From positions 682,001 to 746,000 of the forward strand of contig CBDAUN010000003.1 of NCBI GenBank assembly GCA_965200645.1: DNA of 64,000 nucleotides, given 5' to 3'. This document shows positions 1 through 9,141 of the stretch, in pieces. The position numbers and the translations under genes were made by a program. Within the stretch, counting starts at the first letter, position 1; every line of letters starts with the position of its first letter. The stretch comes from CBDAUN01 sp965200645 (GTDB lineage Bacteria; Pseudomonadota; Gammaproteobacteria; Arenicellales; JAJDZL01). A model generated the notes under the pieces. That model worked only from the letters and a program-made list of their open reading frames with translations, made no database searches and was not told the origin of the DNA.

Positions 1-910
1 TGAGTCAGCATCCGGACATATTCTTGCACACTGAACAGTTCTAGTTGCGGGGAACTGGTGTGTTACATTTCAGCGAGAATGGCTCGCCGAGTTGACGTAA
101 AGGTTTTAGTTAAGTTTGGCTTTTAGCGATTCCGACAAGTCGGACAATCTTTTGTCGGACAAGATAACGGTTGCGGTCGGGGTCGTATTTGGTACGAATG
201 AACCGGTGAGGAATAAGAGGGGAAGTTGGGTCAAATGCCAGGCACTAAAAGATCTCAAACCCGACATGGAGGATGATGTAAGTATTGCACCATCAGGATG
301 TGTCACCCATTGATTTCAAAGACTGTAGAGAGTTTCCCGTTTAGAATTATTCTACAATTTTAAGTCGATATTTCGTCCAATCGGCGCCGAATTGGAAGGA
401 AAACCGGCGGGTCATTCGTGCGTTTTTTGTGAGCATTGGCGGGTCCGATGCTGATGGGTCGTCGAACAGTGTCAGTGGGCGACAATGTGTAGAGAAAGTG
501 CACGCCTGGCGGTACCGCTCCTTTTGGGCGACGTCAGTGATTAGGGCGGTTGGGTTTGAGGTCACAATGCTCATCGAGCAGGTGTCAGGAAAACAGAGTA
601 TCATTCATAATTGCCGCACCTGATCGGATTTTGTTTGTTTATTCGAGTGTCCATGCTACTCTAAACGCCCTGAGGACGCGGCATATTATTAAGCAATATC
701 AATCGCTTGAGTGTTTGATAGTGGCGCATTCGGAGACTGTGGGATGGCTTTTACGGGGCAGCGCCGAATACCAACTAAAATCGGGTCAAAAAGCCCATTT
801 TGTGGGGTAAACGAATAATTAACTCATTGAAAACAACAGTTAAATCAACACACTACAGCACCCGAAACCCTCTCAGAATATAAAGAAAAAATGCATCACA
901 GATCGAAAAA
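1..910. other. left flank without a supported gene
   Basis: I see no convincing gene in this stretch. Short open frames exist on both strands, but none shows a family motif, a good ribosome binding site or a neighbour relationship. The part around 330-640 looks somewhat richer in G and C than the A/T-rich leader just before the restriction gene (about 800-910). That would fit decayed or foreign DNA beside a restriction-modification gene, but I recognise no transposase or terminal repeats. The promoter of the downstream gene should lie in the last 100 bases. Confidence 0.4.
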
Positions 911-1675
911 ATGAAACTACAAGAAGTTATTAACGAACTATTGCGACAGCCCAACCATATTAAAGGCCAGAAATTTGAACACCTACTGGTCAAAGTGCTT
1001 CCAAAAATTCCAGATACTGAGATCGAAGAGGCTTGGCGCTATCCCGAAACACCACGCAATGTTTTAACTTCGATTTTTCTTCAAAACGATGGCACAGATA
1101 TTGGAACTGATATTGTCGCGAAAAGAAAGGATGGCGACTATATTGCAATCCAGGCGAAATGTTTCGACACCAAAAACAAGATTTTAAAAAACGACATACA
1201 TAAATTTGCTGCTCATACTGCCTTACTCAATTTGGCTAGTCGCTGGGTTGTGACCACTGGCAGTTGGACAACACCTGTCGAAAAATTAGCTGTTTCAAGC
1301 AATCTGCAAATTATCAATGTGTTAGCTGAATGGGGTGATTTGAACATTGACAATTTAGATGAGCAAGTCAAACCTCATGAATTAGACTCTCTGCAGCGAC
1401 AGGCTTTTGATGACTGTGTTTCAGGATTCAAACGTCAAGATCGTGGTCAACTCATCATGGCGTGCGGAACTGGTAAGACTCTGGTTTCACAGCGAATTGC
1501 GGAAGAAATTGTGCCCGATGGCGGATTGGTCATTTATGCTACTCCTAGCATCGGACTTACCGCACAAAGTCGACGAGAGTGGTTGCGTGAAGCTAAACGT
1601 CCCATCACCACTGTAGTTGTTTGTTCAGATACCGCTGCAGGTCGGGGGGGGGTACAGGGCACATTAGTGAGATAA
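911..1675 (+). CDS. Type ISP-like restriction-modification enzyme, 5' part (nuclease and start of helicase), frame broken at G9
   Basis: This is the N-terminal 254 residues of a large single-chain restriction-modification protein. Residues 1 to about 150 look like an Mrr-type PD-(D/E)XK nuclease: Asp63/Asp67 in GTDIGTD are followed by the Q81-A-K83 triad end. Helicase motif I (Walker A, GTGKT) is at 186-190. The frame runs into a G9 tract (1644-1652) and stops nine codons after it. Adding one G, or removing two, joins it exactly to the frame that continues to 5388, giving about 1492 residues. That is close to the roughly 1570-residue LlaGI/LlaBIII Type ISP enzymes. The ATG at 911 has only a weak ribosome binding site. 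As read, the product is a nuclease stub without methylase. An assembly error in the G run is the main alternative to a genuine OFF state. Confidence 0.85.
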   Translation: MKLQEVINELLRQPNHIKGQKFEHLLVKVLPKIPDTEIEEAWRYPETPRNVLTSIFLQNDGTDIGTDIVAKRKDGDYIAIQAKCFDTKNKILKNDIHKFAAHTALLNLASRWVVTTGSWTTPVEKLAVSSNLQIINVLAEWGDLNIDNLDEQVKPHELDSLQRQAFDDCVSGFKRQDRGQLIMACGTGKTLVSQRIAEEIVPDGGLVIYATPSIGLTAQSRREWLREAKRPITTVVVCSDTAAGRGGVQGTLVR

Positions 1676-4600
1676 CTGCTCCTGTAACCACAGATCCAGC
1701 ACAAATCGCTGAGCACGCAAATCGCTCACATTTTGTCAGTAAAGACACACCCCAGAATAACTTAGAGAACGGGTATGTGGTGGTATTCACCACTTATCAA
1801 TCGTTGGATAAAGTATGTGCTGCCCAGTCGCTTTCCACCCCCCCCCTCAAGAATTTACCTGCCGCTGACCTGGTTGTTGCCGATGAGGCACATCGTACAA
1901 CCGGCGCATATTTCGATAAGAACCTTAAAGACAAACTATTTCAGTTGGTTCACCATAAGTTAAAGGCGCATAAACGACTTTATCAAACGGCGACTCCAAG
2001 AATATACAGTAGCAAGTCGGTCAAGAAAATAACAGTTGGCACTGAGGAACACTTACAGGAAAGGCACATAGTCGATATGAGTGACTTCTCTACGTACGGA
2101 GAAGTCTTTCACAATTTGTCTTTTGTTGATGCCTTAAACGCACTCGAATCTGAGCGAAGACTATGTGATTATCGAGTAATAATCATGCGAATTCGGCGTG
2201 ATACTCCTCGTTCTCACAAACTTGATATTAAGAACACATCCTTTTTTGAAAGAATCGCTGCTCTTGGTCTCACCCTTAGAAATGCGGAAGGCGTTGGTAT
2301 TGACGAACACTCCGATGTGGTTGATATCAAAATTCCGAACATTCACAGTTGCATTTCGTTTAGTAACATTCGAAAAAATGCAAAGGAGGCTGAAAATCTT
2401 TTAAACACCGAAGAACTCCAAAATTGGATATCGAAACAAACATCCTCGGAAGAGTTAAATCTGGAAGCCGGTTATTTGGATGGTGAAAGCAATGCTGCTA
2501 TTCGCAAGATAGAACTTGATAACTTAGCAAAAGCAAAAAGTGGAGGAAAACATCGGGTAACGAATAATGTCCAAGTACTCTCTGAAGGAATAAACGTACC
2601 CGCACTAGATGCTATTTGCTTTCTAGAACCTAGGACTAGCGAAGTTGATATTGTGCAAGCTGTAGGTCGTGTTATGCGCAAGCCAAGCGACTCCACAAAA
2701 AAATTCGGCTACATCATTGTCCCAATCGAAATGCACACCAATTTACTCTTTGAAGATGCACTTGGCGCTTGGGAAAGTGATTGGGGTATCTTAGGACAAG
2801 TACTACGAGCCCTACGTGCACACGACCCAAGAATTGAGGTCGACCTCAAAAAACAACTCATTGTTAGTGCGAATGCTACTAACAGTGATATCGACTTTGA
2901 TATAAAGCCTTTCCTTGACCAACTCCGAAGTGGAAAATTTGACGAAATTGCACTTCGTCTTTCAGATGAATGTGGACTTAAACCAACCGTTGACGAGGAT
3001 TGCAATCTGATTAAGGATGCTATTGGGCGAGTCGCTGCGCATTTCACTGAAGAACGAGGGTTAGGAGCGAGATGGCAGGAAGCTACCGGCATCACATTAG
3101 CTAAAGATGAGAAGAATGAAATTCGTGCCTGTGTGGCTGCAACTTTACTATTGTCTAATGCATTAATGTTGCATGAGTGCCTAGTTAAACGAGACCGCTT
3201 TTCCTTCTTACGACCTCTTTCAGATGTCATCAGAAATGAAAGACCAGCAGCCATGATCAGCCACCAGTGGAGGCAAGTGCTAGCACATGATTATCGCCCC
3301 GTATTTGAACCTGCACTCGAAGTTGTATCTTGCTCTTATCAAGAATCTGGGATGATTTACGCTGGATTTCAATCAGGCTTGCGAACTTTAACACGATACT
3401 GCGAAGAGCTCGCTCCACGATATGCTGAGATGGGAATGGACCACGTAGGAAAACTCTACCAAAGCATAATGGACCACCCTGAAGGCGATGGTGCATATTA
3501 CACACTGGCACCAAGTGCGATTTTACTTGCTGAACTAACTTGTGATGCTTTTGCACCACCATATGACTCGGTTTGGAGTGACATCGAATTTTGGGACAAT
3601 AATGCTATTGTAGATCCAGCATGTGGTTCTGGTACCTTGTTGGTGGCAATGCTAACTGCTATTAGAAGGCGAGCCCAAAATTATCACCACATAGATTCAG
3701 TTCATGATCAGAAACTAGTAAAAACACTAATAGAGAAAAGTCTAACAGGTCTAGATATCAATAAACGTGCTGTTCAGTTAGCGGCGAGTCAACTTGCAAT
3801 TTTTTCAGCAAGTGTGGAATTAAATCAGATGGGCTTGTGGGATATTCCTAGAAGAGTTCAAACTCGTGATGATGCGCACACTAGAATTGGGTCACTTGAC
3901 CTTTTAGAATTCAATCGAGAAGGAAATCATCGTATGCAGCATGCTACGCTAGGAAATTTCTATGATGAAACATCAAGCATGCTAGATAGCGGTGCATTGT
4001 CAATGTCTATTGATCCTGCTATCGCTGCTGCACAGGGAAGTGGGAATCTAAGAAAACGATTGAGCACCACAAGAATATGTGTTTCTAACCCACCCTTTTC
4101 TTTAGACAGTAACCAAGCTATCCAAGCTAATGCTGATGAGAGAAGCCAGTATAGAAAACGGCTTAAGGACATTAAGCGTACACTCGAATATACAGACAGC
4201 GAACTAAGTTCACTTTGTAACACCAATAGCATTGGACCTTACTTTACCGCCTTAATGGCTGATTTTTGTTCTGGAAATCGTGATGTTGCTTTCTCATCTG
4301 TATTGCCCACTACTGCTTGTACGACTGAGGCAGGTATTCAAGAACGTAAATTCTTAGCTAAATATTTCAATATTCGCTACATTTTAACGATACATGACCC
4401 TGCTTCTCCAAATTGGAGCGCAGATACTTCCATTTCCGAATCTATTCTTATTCTAAGTGGCAAAGACAACACTCTCCAGGAGCATACAACTTTCGTCTCA
4501 CTCTATAAACAGCCAAAGTCTTTAGATGATGCTCATTCAATTTATCAAAGTATTTTGGCTGATTCTGGACTAGAGAATTTCGGTTCAAAAGTCAAATGGT

Positions 4601-5388
4601 CTCGCACCAGAGTTGAGTCTGGAGATTGGACTCCAGTCGCTTGGTGTGATGAGATACTTCCCAATATCGCAGTTGAATTTGAGGATTACGCTTCCGATTC
4701 TAAAAATAAAACTTGGACTAGACTCGGAAGTTGTTGGAAACCTACTCTACTAAGTGTCAACAGAGAGTCTGACTATTGGGAGTGGTGCGCTGAAGAAGAT
4801 AAAGAAATCGAAGTTTTTCATACTGTTAGTAGTGAAATACACCAGCAACTGCAAGGAACACCTGATGACTTTACTAGAAGAAAGAAGAACTTTGCTACTG
4901 ATGAAATAAAACGTCAATTTTTGGCTTCAAAGGCGAGTTATCTCCTGTTTTGTAGGTCTATAAATACTCGGTCAGGGCGGTTATCTGCAATTTTTTCCAA
5001 ACAACCCAAAATTGGAACAGAGTGGACTCCAATTCTAGATATTGGTTCAACCGAAGCCAAGGGATTGAGTGTGTACTTAAATTCAACACTAGGAAGAATT
5101 ATGATGAAGGCAAGAGGCGCACGAGCACTTGCTTGGCCAAGGTACAATCCCATTCACATTGAATCTCTAGCAATTCCTAATCTGACAATTTTGGAATCTT
5201 TAGTAGATTGTTTTGAAGCTACAAAGCATGAGGTCATTCCTCAGTTCAGAGAAGGTCGTTGCCGAGTTCGAGACACTTGGGATATTGCAGTGGCTGATGC
5301 TTGTGGTTTTGATCGAGAAGTAGTCCTTGATTGGGCAAATCGGCTGGCTAAAGAACCTACGACGTCAGGAAAACCCTACCCGAATTAG
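1621..5388 (+). CDS. Type ISP-like restriction-modification enzyme, 3' part (helicase, N6-adenine methylase, target recognition)
   Basis: This is the continuation of the upstream nuclease/helicase stub in another frame. The apparent start at 1621 is only a frame artefact; real sense begins at the G9 tract. In joined numbering, the DEAH box is at about 325-328, TATP (motif III) at about 360, and a QAVGRVMR motif VI near 583. A gamma-class N6-adenine methyltransferase follows, with SAM motif DPACGSGT near 900 and catalytic NPPF near 1059. The last roughly 390 residues should be the target recognition domain. This order (nuclease, ATPase, methylase, recognition domain) is that of Type ISP enzymes, which translocate on DNA and cut after head-on collision. 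A C9 run at 1838-1846 is also inside the frame. The stop lies 8 bp from the stop of the convergent glxD-like gene. Confidence 0.88.
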   Translation: MFRYRCRSGGGTGHISEITAPVTTDPAQIAEHANRSHFVSKDTPQNNLENGYVVVFTTYQSLDKVCAAQSLSTPPLKNLPAADLVVADEAHRTTGAYFDKNLKDKLFQLVHHKLKAHKRLYQTATPRIYSSKSVKKITVGTEEHLQERHIVDMSDFSTYGEVFHNLSFVDALNALESERRLCDYRVIIMRIRRDTPRSHKLDIKNTSFFERIAALGLTLRNAEGVGIDEHSDVVDIKIPNIHSCISFSNIRKNAKEAENLLNTEELQNWISKQTSSEELNLEAGYLDGESNAAIRKIELDNLAKAKSGGKHRVTNNVQVLSEGINVPALDAICFLEPRTSEVDIVQAVGRVMRKPSDSTKKFGYIIVPIEMHTNLLFEDALGAWESDWGILGQVLRALRAHDPRIEVDLKKQLIVSANATNSDIDFDIKPFLDQLRSGKFDEIALRLSDECGLKPTVDEDCNLIKDAIGRVAAHFTEERGLGARWQEATGITLAKDEKNEIRACVAATLLLSNALMLHECLVKRDRFSFLRPLSDVIRNERPAAMISHQWRQVLAHDYRPVFEPALEVVSCSYQESGMIYAGFQSGLRTLTRYCEELAPRYAEMGMDHVGKLYQSIMDHPEGDGAYYTLAPSAILLAELTCDAFAPPYDSVWSDIEFWDNNAIVDPACGSGTLLVAMLTAIRRRAQNYHHIDSVHDQKLVKTLIEKSLTGLDINKRAVQLAASQLAIFSASVELNQMGLWDIPRRVQTRDDAHTRIGSLDLLEFNREGNHRMQHATLGNFYDETSSMLDSGALSMSIDPAIAAAQGSGNLRKRLSTTRICVSNPPFSLDSNQAIQANADERSQYRKRLKDIKRTLEYTDSELSSLCNTNSIGPYFTALMADFCSGNRDVAFSSVLPTTACTTEAGIQERKFLAKYFNIRYILTIHDPASPNWSADTSISESILILSGKDNTLQEHTTFVSLYKQPKSLDDAHSIYQSILADSGLENFGSKVKWSRTRVESGDWTPVAWCDEILPNIAVEFEDYASDSKNKTWTRLGSCWKPTLLSVNRESDYWEWCAEEDKEIEVFHTVSSEIHQQLQGTPDDFTRRKKNFATDEIKRQFLASKASYLLFCRSINTRSGRLSAIFSKQPKIGTEWTPILDIGSTEAKGLSVYLNSTLGRIMMKARGARALAWPRYNPIHIESLAIPNLTILESLVDCFEATKHEVIPQFREGRCRVRDTWDIAVADACGFDREVVLDWANRLAKEPTTSGKPYPN
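1644..1652 (+). repeat. G9 homopolymer tract, candidate phase-variation switch
   Basis: Nine consecutive G residues sit exactly at the junction between the two frames of the restriction-modification gene. One extra G (G10), or loss of two (G7), restores a continuous frame. Polymerase slippage at such tracts is the known basis of phase variation in many restriction-modification genes. A -1 ribosomal slip, or transcript slippage on the G run, would also give some full-length protein. The other G/C runs I noticed in the window are about six bases long. Confidence 0.8.
1838..1846 (+). repeat. C9 homopolymer tract inside the same restriction gene
   Basis: Nine consecutive C residues encode Thr-Pro-Pro in the helicase part, just upstream of the DEAH box. 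At nine bases the tract is in register with the downstream frame, so any change not divisible by three would switch the gene off independently of the G9 tract. Two long mononucleotide runs of opposite base in one gene are unlikely by chance at this base composition. Confidence 0.7.
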
Positions 5389-5396
5389 AATTCCTT

Positions 5397-6818
5397 CTAC
5401 CACTCAAATGGTCGGTCCAAACCAGCTAATTTCACACCTGTGAAGGCGGAAGCTTCAAACGACAGTGCCCGTAAATCCTCTACTTCTAAATTGTGTACCG
5501 AAGATTTTCCACACGCCTTGGCTAACATGGAAACTTCCATGGCCATCGCAGTCAAAAATCGATAAACTCGCTCGGCCCCGGCTGCTACGTTAACTCGCTT
5601 TTCAAGTTCTTCGTCTTGAGTCGCAATACCAACTGGACACATGCCCGTATGACAGTGATGACACGCTCCTGGTGATGTACCTAGTGCCGCATAATCATTT
5701 TCGTAACGCGGAGAATTGCATCCAAGCGCAATCATCGCGGCATTGCCAATCATGACAGCATCAGCACCTAGTGCAAGACACTTGGCGACATCAACACCAG
5801 AGCGAATTCCACCCGACACTACTAAAGACACCTTTTCGCTCATTCCACAATCATCAAGTGCTTCCCTGGCAGCACGAATTGAAGACATGGTTGGAATACC
5901 AGTATGATTCAAAAGCAATTCAGGGGAAGCACCAGTCCCTCCTTCGGTCCCATCCAGCACCACCACATCAGCACCAGCTTTTGCCGCAATTGCTACATCA
6001 AACCGAGGTCGCGTAGCACCCATCTTGACTAAAATTGGCACCTGATAATTTGTTGCAATTCGCAACTCTTCGATCTTGACTGCCATGTCATCAGCACCGA
6101 GAAAGTCTGGGTGCCGCACTGTTGAACGCTGATCTACTCCGACAGGCAGACTTCGCATATTTGAAACTCTTTCAGAAACTTTCATGCCAAGTAAAAGACC
6201 ACCAGTACCCGGTTTGGCGCCCTGTCCAACAACCAATTCCAATCCATCTGCACGACGAATGTGATCTAGGTCGACCCCATAACGTGAAGGTGTTAGTTGA
6301 TAAACAAGCCTTTGACTGGCAGAACGTTCTTCTTCCAACATCCCGCCCTCTCCGGTACAGGTCATCGTGCCTGCTTTGGATGCGCCATAGCCAATCGCCG
6401 CCTTGGCGCTCGCCGACAATGCTCCAAACGACATTGAGGCAATGTATATCGGAATTTTGAGTTCCAAAGGCTTTTCAACTAGTCCAGTGCCTGCACCGAG
6501 CACAGTCCCCATTTCACAATTTTCTCGATATCCCTCTAACGGTAACCGAGTCATAGTTGCCGGCACAAAGACCAAGTCATCAAATGTCGGCATCTGCTTG
6601 TTGAAACAGTTGTAGCCTCGAACCTGATAGCGCCCTAGTTGAGCCAATGCCTGTACTTCCGCTATAGCATCAGGAGTCCATCGAGTCGAACCTCCTTCAT
6701 CATAAGATTGTGGTTTACCCGCCGGTCGCCCTTCTATAGCACCATCACTAAATGCTACCTCCTGTTCGGACGCCATAGGAAAGGGATATGCGTATGTGGT
6801 ACCTAAATCATCAGCCAT
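5397..6818 (-). CDS. glxD: FMN-binding glutamate synthase-like protein (GlxD/MgsC type)
   Basis: A stand-alone version of the central FMN/iron-sulfur part of the glutamate synthase large subunit, 473 residues. A TIM-barrel FMN domain is recognisable by GGTEGGTGASP, and a cysteine cluster of CHHCHTGMCPVG type lies near residues 385-397, as expected for the 3Fe-4S site. In split systems (glxBCD of rhizobia, mgsABC of methylotrophs) it works with separate glutaminase and GXGXG subunits to make glutamate or N-methylglutamate. The gene overlaps the end of the GXGXG gene by 16 bp and is the last gene of the microcompartment operon. I infer that it acts on a glutamyl-amine or amine plus glutamate; plain glutamate synthase activity is the alternative. 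Confidence 0.85.
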   Translation of the reverse strand: MADDLGTTYAYPFPMASEQEVAFSDGAIEGRPAGKPQSYDEGGSTRWTPDAIAEVQALAQLGRYQVRGYNCFNKQMPTFDDLVFVPATMTRLPLEGYRENCEMGTVLGAGTGLVEKPLELKIPIYIASMSFGALSASAKAAIGYGASKAGTMTCTGEGGMLEEERSASQRLVYQLTPSRYGVDLDHIRRADGLELVVGQGAKPGTGGLLLGMKVSERVSNMRSLPVGVDQRSTVRHPDFLGADDMAVKIEELRIATNYQVPILVKMGATRPRFDVAIAAKAGADVVVLDGTEGGTGASPELLLNHTGIPTMSSIRAAREALDDCGMSEKVSLVVSGGIRSGVDVAKCLALGADAVMIGNAAMIALGCNSPRYENDYAALGTSPGACHHCHTGMCPVGIATQDEELEKRVNVAAGAERVYRFLTAMAMEVSMLAKACGKSSVHNLEVEDLRALSFEASAFTGVKLAGLDRPFEW

Positions 6819-7495
6819 GACTTTGCGTCCCTACTCTCAAAAAACCACAACGCTTGTCCGGAAACAACTTTTCGCCAATCTCGTCCTCGTTCATGTATCC
6901 CGTGCTTAGTTAGTAAGTCCTCTACCGACTCAACTTCAAAATCTTCCGGCTCAACAACTTTAGAATCCACTCCCAAAGATTCAATTTCACCTAAAACCCA
7001 CACTTCACCCTGCCATAAGGCATCTGCACAAGAAGGTCCCGCACCGCCAAGTGCAATAATTCGACCAAAGTGAGCCATAAATCCTGCCTGATATCCAAGT
7101 TTGCCTTCAACGATGATGTCACCACCTTTCATTGCAACACCACATCTTGGTCCACAATCACCCTTAACATGAATGGTTCCACCCAACATCGCAGCTCCAG
7201 TAGACATCCCAGCATAACCATTGACAGTAATTGAGCCTTTGGCCATGGCTTCTCCGGTTCCCCAGCCAGCATTGTTAGCAATTTGTAGATCGGATCCACT
7301 GTTAAGCCCCCCACAGTAATAACCAACACTGCCTTCAAATCTGATGCTCCCGCCAGGTGGCAACCCTACTCCCAAGTTATGTCGCGATAGTGTATCTTTC
7401 ACTACGACTGACTTCCCGGCCGACATTAAGCTTAGAATTTCCTCATTCACTTCACGGATGTCACGACGTCCTGCACTCACCACCGCTTCGCTCAT
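6803..7495 (-). CDS. glxC: GXGXG-domain subunit of split glutamate synthase (GlxC/MgsB type)
   Basis: About 230 residues made mostly of a right-handed beta-helix with repeated Gly-rich turns (for example GWGTGEAM, GYAGMSTGAAM, CGPRCGVAM). This is the structural C-terminal domain of glutamate synthase large subunits. On its own it is the partner of GlxB and GlxD, or of MgsA and MgsC. I place the start at the ATG at 7495, which overlaps the stop of the upstream glutaminase gene as ATGA. An ATG at 7522 is possible but would overlap by 31 bp. No catalytic residues are expected here; its role is to position the glutaminase and FMN subunits. Confidence 0.85.
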   Translation of the reverse strand: MSEAVVSAGRRDIREVNEEILSLMSAGKSVVVKDTLSRHNLGVGLPPGGSIRFEGSVGYYCGGLNSGSDLQIANNAGWGTGEAMAKGSITVNGYAGMSTGAAMLGGTIHVKGDCGPRCGVAMKGGDIIVEGKLGYQAGFMAHFGRIIALGGAGPSCADALWQGEVWVLGEIESLGVDSKVVEPEDFEVESVEDLLTKHGIHERGRDWRKVVSGQALWFFESRDAKSWLMI

Positions 7496-8430
7496 GCTGC
7501 TTTCTCCAAAGACAGTGGCCATATCGTGGTTATTGCAGGGCCGTCGTAGTTGACTACATCAAATTGTTGCGGAAGTACGCACCTAACTGCCTGCTCTTCC
7601 GTCGCTGCTACCAGTTCCCCATCTGCTTCAATGGTTACCAGAGGCTTCATGGCGAATCGGTCTTTGGCGAATCCAATTCCGTTTGTATCACTAATCATGA
7701 ACGTAAAAACGCCGTCAATTTCTGAAATTGACCGGGTAAGCGCTTGTTTCAAATTGAGCCCGTTTCTCATCTGATCCGAAACCCAAACCGCTAGCAGTTC
7801 ACTGTCGTTTTCCGTCATGAACCGATATCCCATTCGTTCGAGCTTGTGTCGCCAAGTGTAATAATTAGTAATTTGTCCGTTGTGAACAATCGCAACATCT
7901 GGAAACGGTCTAGCCCAGAATGGATGACTGGCTTTAGGTGATACATCCGACTCCGTCGCAAGCCTGGCGTGTCCTAAGCCATGAGTGCCTTGCATGTCAC
8001 GTAACCCATGCTTATCTGCCACTGCATTGGCATCGCCTACATCTTTGATGATCTCCAACGATCGACCAAAAGACTGAACCTCAATTCGATCGGCGATTAA
8101 ATCTGCCTCTTCGATCCAACGAGTTACGCTATTCGGATAACTTACAACTAGTTTGACACTGTAATGTTTCGTATTCGAGCCATCCACTTCGGGATCAGCC
8201 AGAAAATCTGAGTTATGATTTCTAAGCGCATAGCGGACATCATCCAAATCCGTATCCAAATTACCGCGGTCAAAACCCATCAATCGAATTTTGCCGTTGT
8301 TTGACGGTTCGGTATACACTGCAAATCCAGTTGAATCCGCCCCGCGATGGGACTGGGCATCCATAAGTTCCACTAGGTCGTTTCCGACCATCCCTGAACT
8401 GCGTAAGATTCTTCCGGCTATTCCACACAT
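7492..8430 (-). CDS. glxB: class II glutamine amidotransferase subunit (GlxB/MgsA type)
   Basis: A 312-residue Ntn-type glutaminase. The protein begins MCGIAG, so removal of Met exposes the catalytic Cys; HNGQITNYY and HPFWARPFPD match the amidotransferase fold of PurF/GltB. It should release ammonia from glutamine, or act on a gamma-glutamyl amide, for the FMN subunit encoded two genes downstream. The gene follows the GntR regulator by 15 bp and overlaps glxC by 4 bp, so the three subunits are translationally linked. The MgsA homologues of the N-methylglutamate pathway have the same size and N-terminus. That makes the N-alkylglutamate role as likely as ammonia assimilation. Confidence 0.87.
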   Translation of the reverse strand: MCGIAGRILRSSGMVGNDLVELMDAQSHRGADSTGFAVYTEPSNNGKIRLMGFDRGNLDTDLDDVRYALRNHNSDFLADPEVDGSNTKHYSVKLVVSYPNSVTRWIEEADLIADRIEVQSFGRSLEIIKDVGDANAVADKHGLRDMQGTHGLGHARLATESDVSPKASHPFWARPFPDVAIVHNGQITNYYTWRHKLERMGYRFMTENDSELLAVWVSDQMRNGLNLKQALTRSISEIDGVFTFMISDTNGIGFAKDRFAMKPLVTIEADGELVAATEEQAVRCVLPQQFDVVNYDGPAITTIWPLSLEKAA

Positions 8431-8445
8431 AACGTGTTATTTCCT

Positions 8446-9141
8446 TTAAACCGCTGCAACGGCAAGTTTAGATTCGTCCTGTCTTTCGTTAATTGCTCGA
8501 CGTTGTAGACTCAATCCTTCGTAAATATGCTGACGCATGGCTTCCATAGCCTGTTCAGCATCAGCCTCTCGTACTGCATCACAGAGAACCAAATGATCCC
8601 TGAGAGATTTCGGTAATGTATCTGTACCGATTTCTGAAAAAAGCACGATTCCCACACTTCGATTCCAGATCAAATCAAACATCTGTAAAAGAAAACGATT
8701 GTCAGTTTCCTCAACAAATGAACGGTGAATTAACTTATTCGCTTCGAAGTAATCAGTAATGGTGTGTCTCGGCGTTTGCTCTTCTCGTTCGACAATGGCA
8801 GAAAGTCGATCGGAGATTTGGGGGTCGTTTTTCTCACACAGTAATCCAAGTGCATGACACTCAACAACTTCCCTGGCACTAAAAATCTCAACAAGTTCTT
8901 GGTCTGTAATCTTCCGAATTACGAAACCACCTCTACCAACCCGTGTAAGGATTCCTTCGTGCTCGAGTCGCAACAACGCTTCGCGCACAGGTGTTCGACT
9001 CACCTGAAGTTCATCTGCCAATTTTTCCTGAACTATGCGCTTCAGAGGGTCAATCGCCCCCGTATTTATCGCAGCGAACAGTTGGTTATAAACCTCCTCT
9101 GCAAGCGATACAGATGGTGCGATTTTTGTAAACTCGGCCAT
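8446..9141 (-). CDS. GntR-family regulator, FCD (FadR) subfamily
   Basis: A 231-residue transcription factor. An N-terminal winged helix (about 15-85) with the typical SRTPVREALLRLEHEG recognition region is followed by an all-helical FCD ligand-binding domain. The Asp and three spaced His residues of the FCD metal site are visible (DYFEANKLIH, RDHL, RQHI). It lies inside the operon between livF and glxB, and its start overlaps the livF stop (TAATG). Its likely target is the 16-bp palindrome at 20827-20842, between the operon and the divergent oxidase gene. Effectors of FCD regulators are small organic acids or amino-acid-like molecules, so the ligand may be the pathway substrate or product. 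Confidence 0.88.
   Translation of the reverse strand: MAEFTKIAPSVSLAEEVYNQLFAAINTGAIDPLKRIVQEKLADELQVSRTPVREALLRLEHEGILTRVGRGGFVIRKITDQELVEIFSAREVVECHALGLLCEKNDPQISDRLSAIVEREEQTPRHTITDYFEANKLIHRSFVEETDNRFLLQMFDLIWNRSVGIVLFSEIGTDTLPKSLRDHLVLCDAVREADAEQAMEAMRQHIYEGLSLQRRAINERQDESKLAVAAV

Noticed and set aside
1..100. Minus-strand frame running off the left edge (…LELFSVQEYVRML…)
   Set aside because: The peptide looks protein-like, but no start codon precedes it in a sensible place and only about 20 residues are in the window, so it cannot be supported.
106..810. Overlapping short open frames on both strands in the left flank
   Set aside because: None has a recognisable domain, a convincing ribosome site or conserved context; both strands are equally open, as expected by chance. 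I see no transposase motif.
1621..1700. Independent start of the long restriction/methylase frame at 1621
   Set aside because: The first residues up to the G tract are out-of-frame translation of the upstream helicase segment, and motif I lies in the other frame. A real protein must cross the tract.
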